Part shown: piece after piece, positions 5,675-5,675 of the stretch
How the letters are laid out: every line of letters starts with the position of its first letter
How positions within the stretch are numbered: position 1 is the first letter of the stretch
Assembly: GCA_020629335.1 (NCBI GenBank)
Contig: JAHDDN010000260.1
Location: 1,773 to 7,447 of the forward strand
Direction: 5' to 3'
Source: Chitinophagales bacterium
GTDB taxonomy: Bacteria; Bacteroidota; Bacteroidia; Chitinophagales; UBA2359
DNA length: 5,675 nucleotides
Notes under the pieces: model-generated
The model's database searches: none
Told to the model about the DNA's origin: nothing
The model's input: only the letters and a program-made list of their open reading frames with translations
Made by a program: the position numbers and the translations under genes

Positions 5675-5675
5675 A

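Overview
The window looks like a chromosomal segment from a low-GC member of the Bacteroidota. The evidence is several matches to the Bacteroidota sigma-factor promoter pattern (TTTG / TAnnTTTG), almost no Shine-Dalgarno sequences before the starts, a permease of the 'ABC permease / M1 aminopeptidase' family, and a short-signal lipoprotein with an LTSC lipobox. I cannot name the genus. I saw no rRNA, tRNA, CRISPR array or transposase.

Layout. Positions 1-2640 (minus strand) hold a two-gene ABC exporter unit. The ATPase gene (1771-2640) comes first in transcription order. It is followed, after 118 bp carrying two hairpins, by a long permease gene (1-1652) that runs off the left edge. That permease belongs to a family usually fused to a C-terminal M1 metallopeptidase; the peptidase half would lie outside the window. 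Positions 2641-2834 are a divergent intergenic region. Positions 2835-4561 (plus strand) hold a LytS-type sensor histidine kinase and a LytTR-type response regulator, overlapping by ATGA. Positions 4567-5452 (minus strand) hold a DUF2834 membrane protein and, upstream of it, a lipoprotein resembling the SecDF P1 head. These converge on the two-component genes with a 5-bp gap. Positions 5453-5675 are mostly empty apart from a possible gene end at the right edge.

How it may work together. The most informative part is the 194-bp divergent region. It contains a good promoter for the ABC unit, a promoter placed so close to the kinase ATG that the mRNA may be leaderless, and between them two 9-bp boxes spaced by exactly 12 bp. 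That is the arrangement bound by LytTR-domain regulators. The sequence therefore suggests an autoregulated LytSR-type system that also controls a divergently transcribed ABC/M1-peptidase exporter. The sites are read directly from the sequence; the regulatory link is inference.
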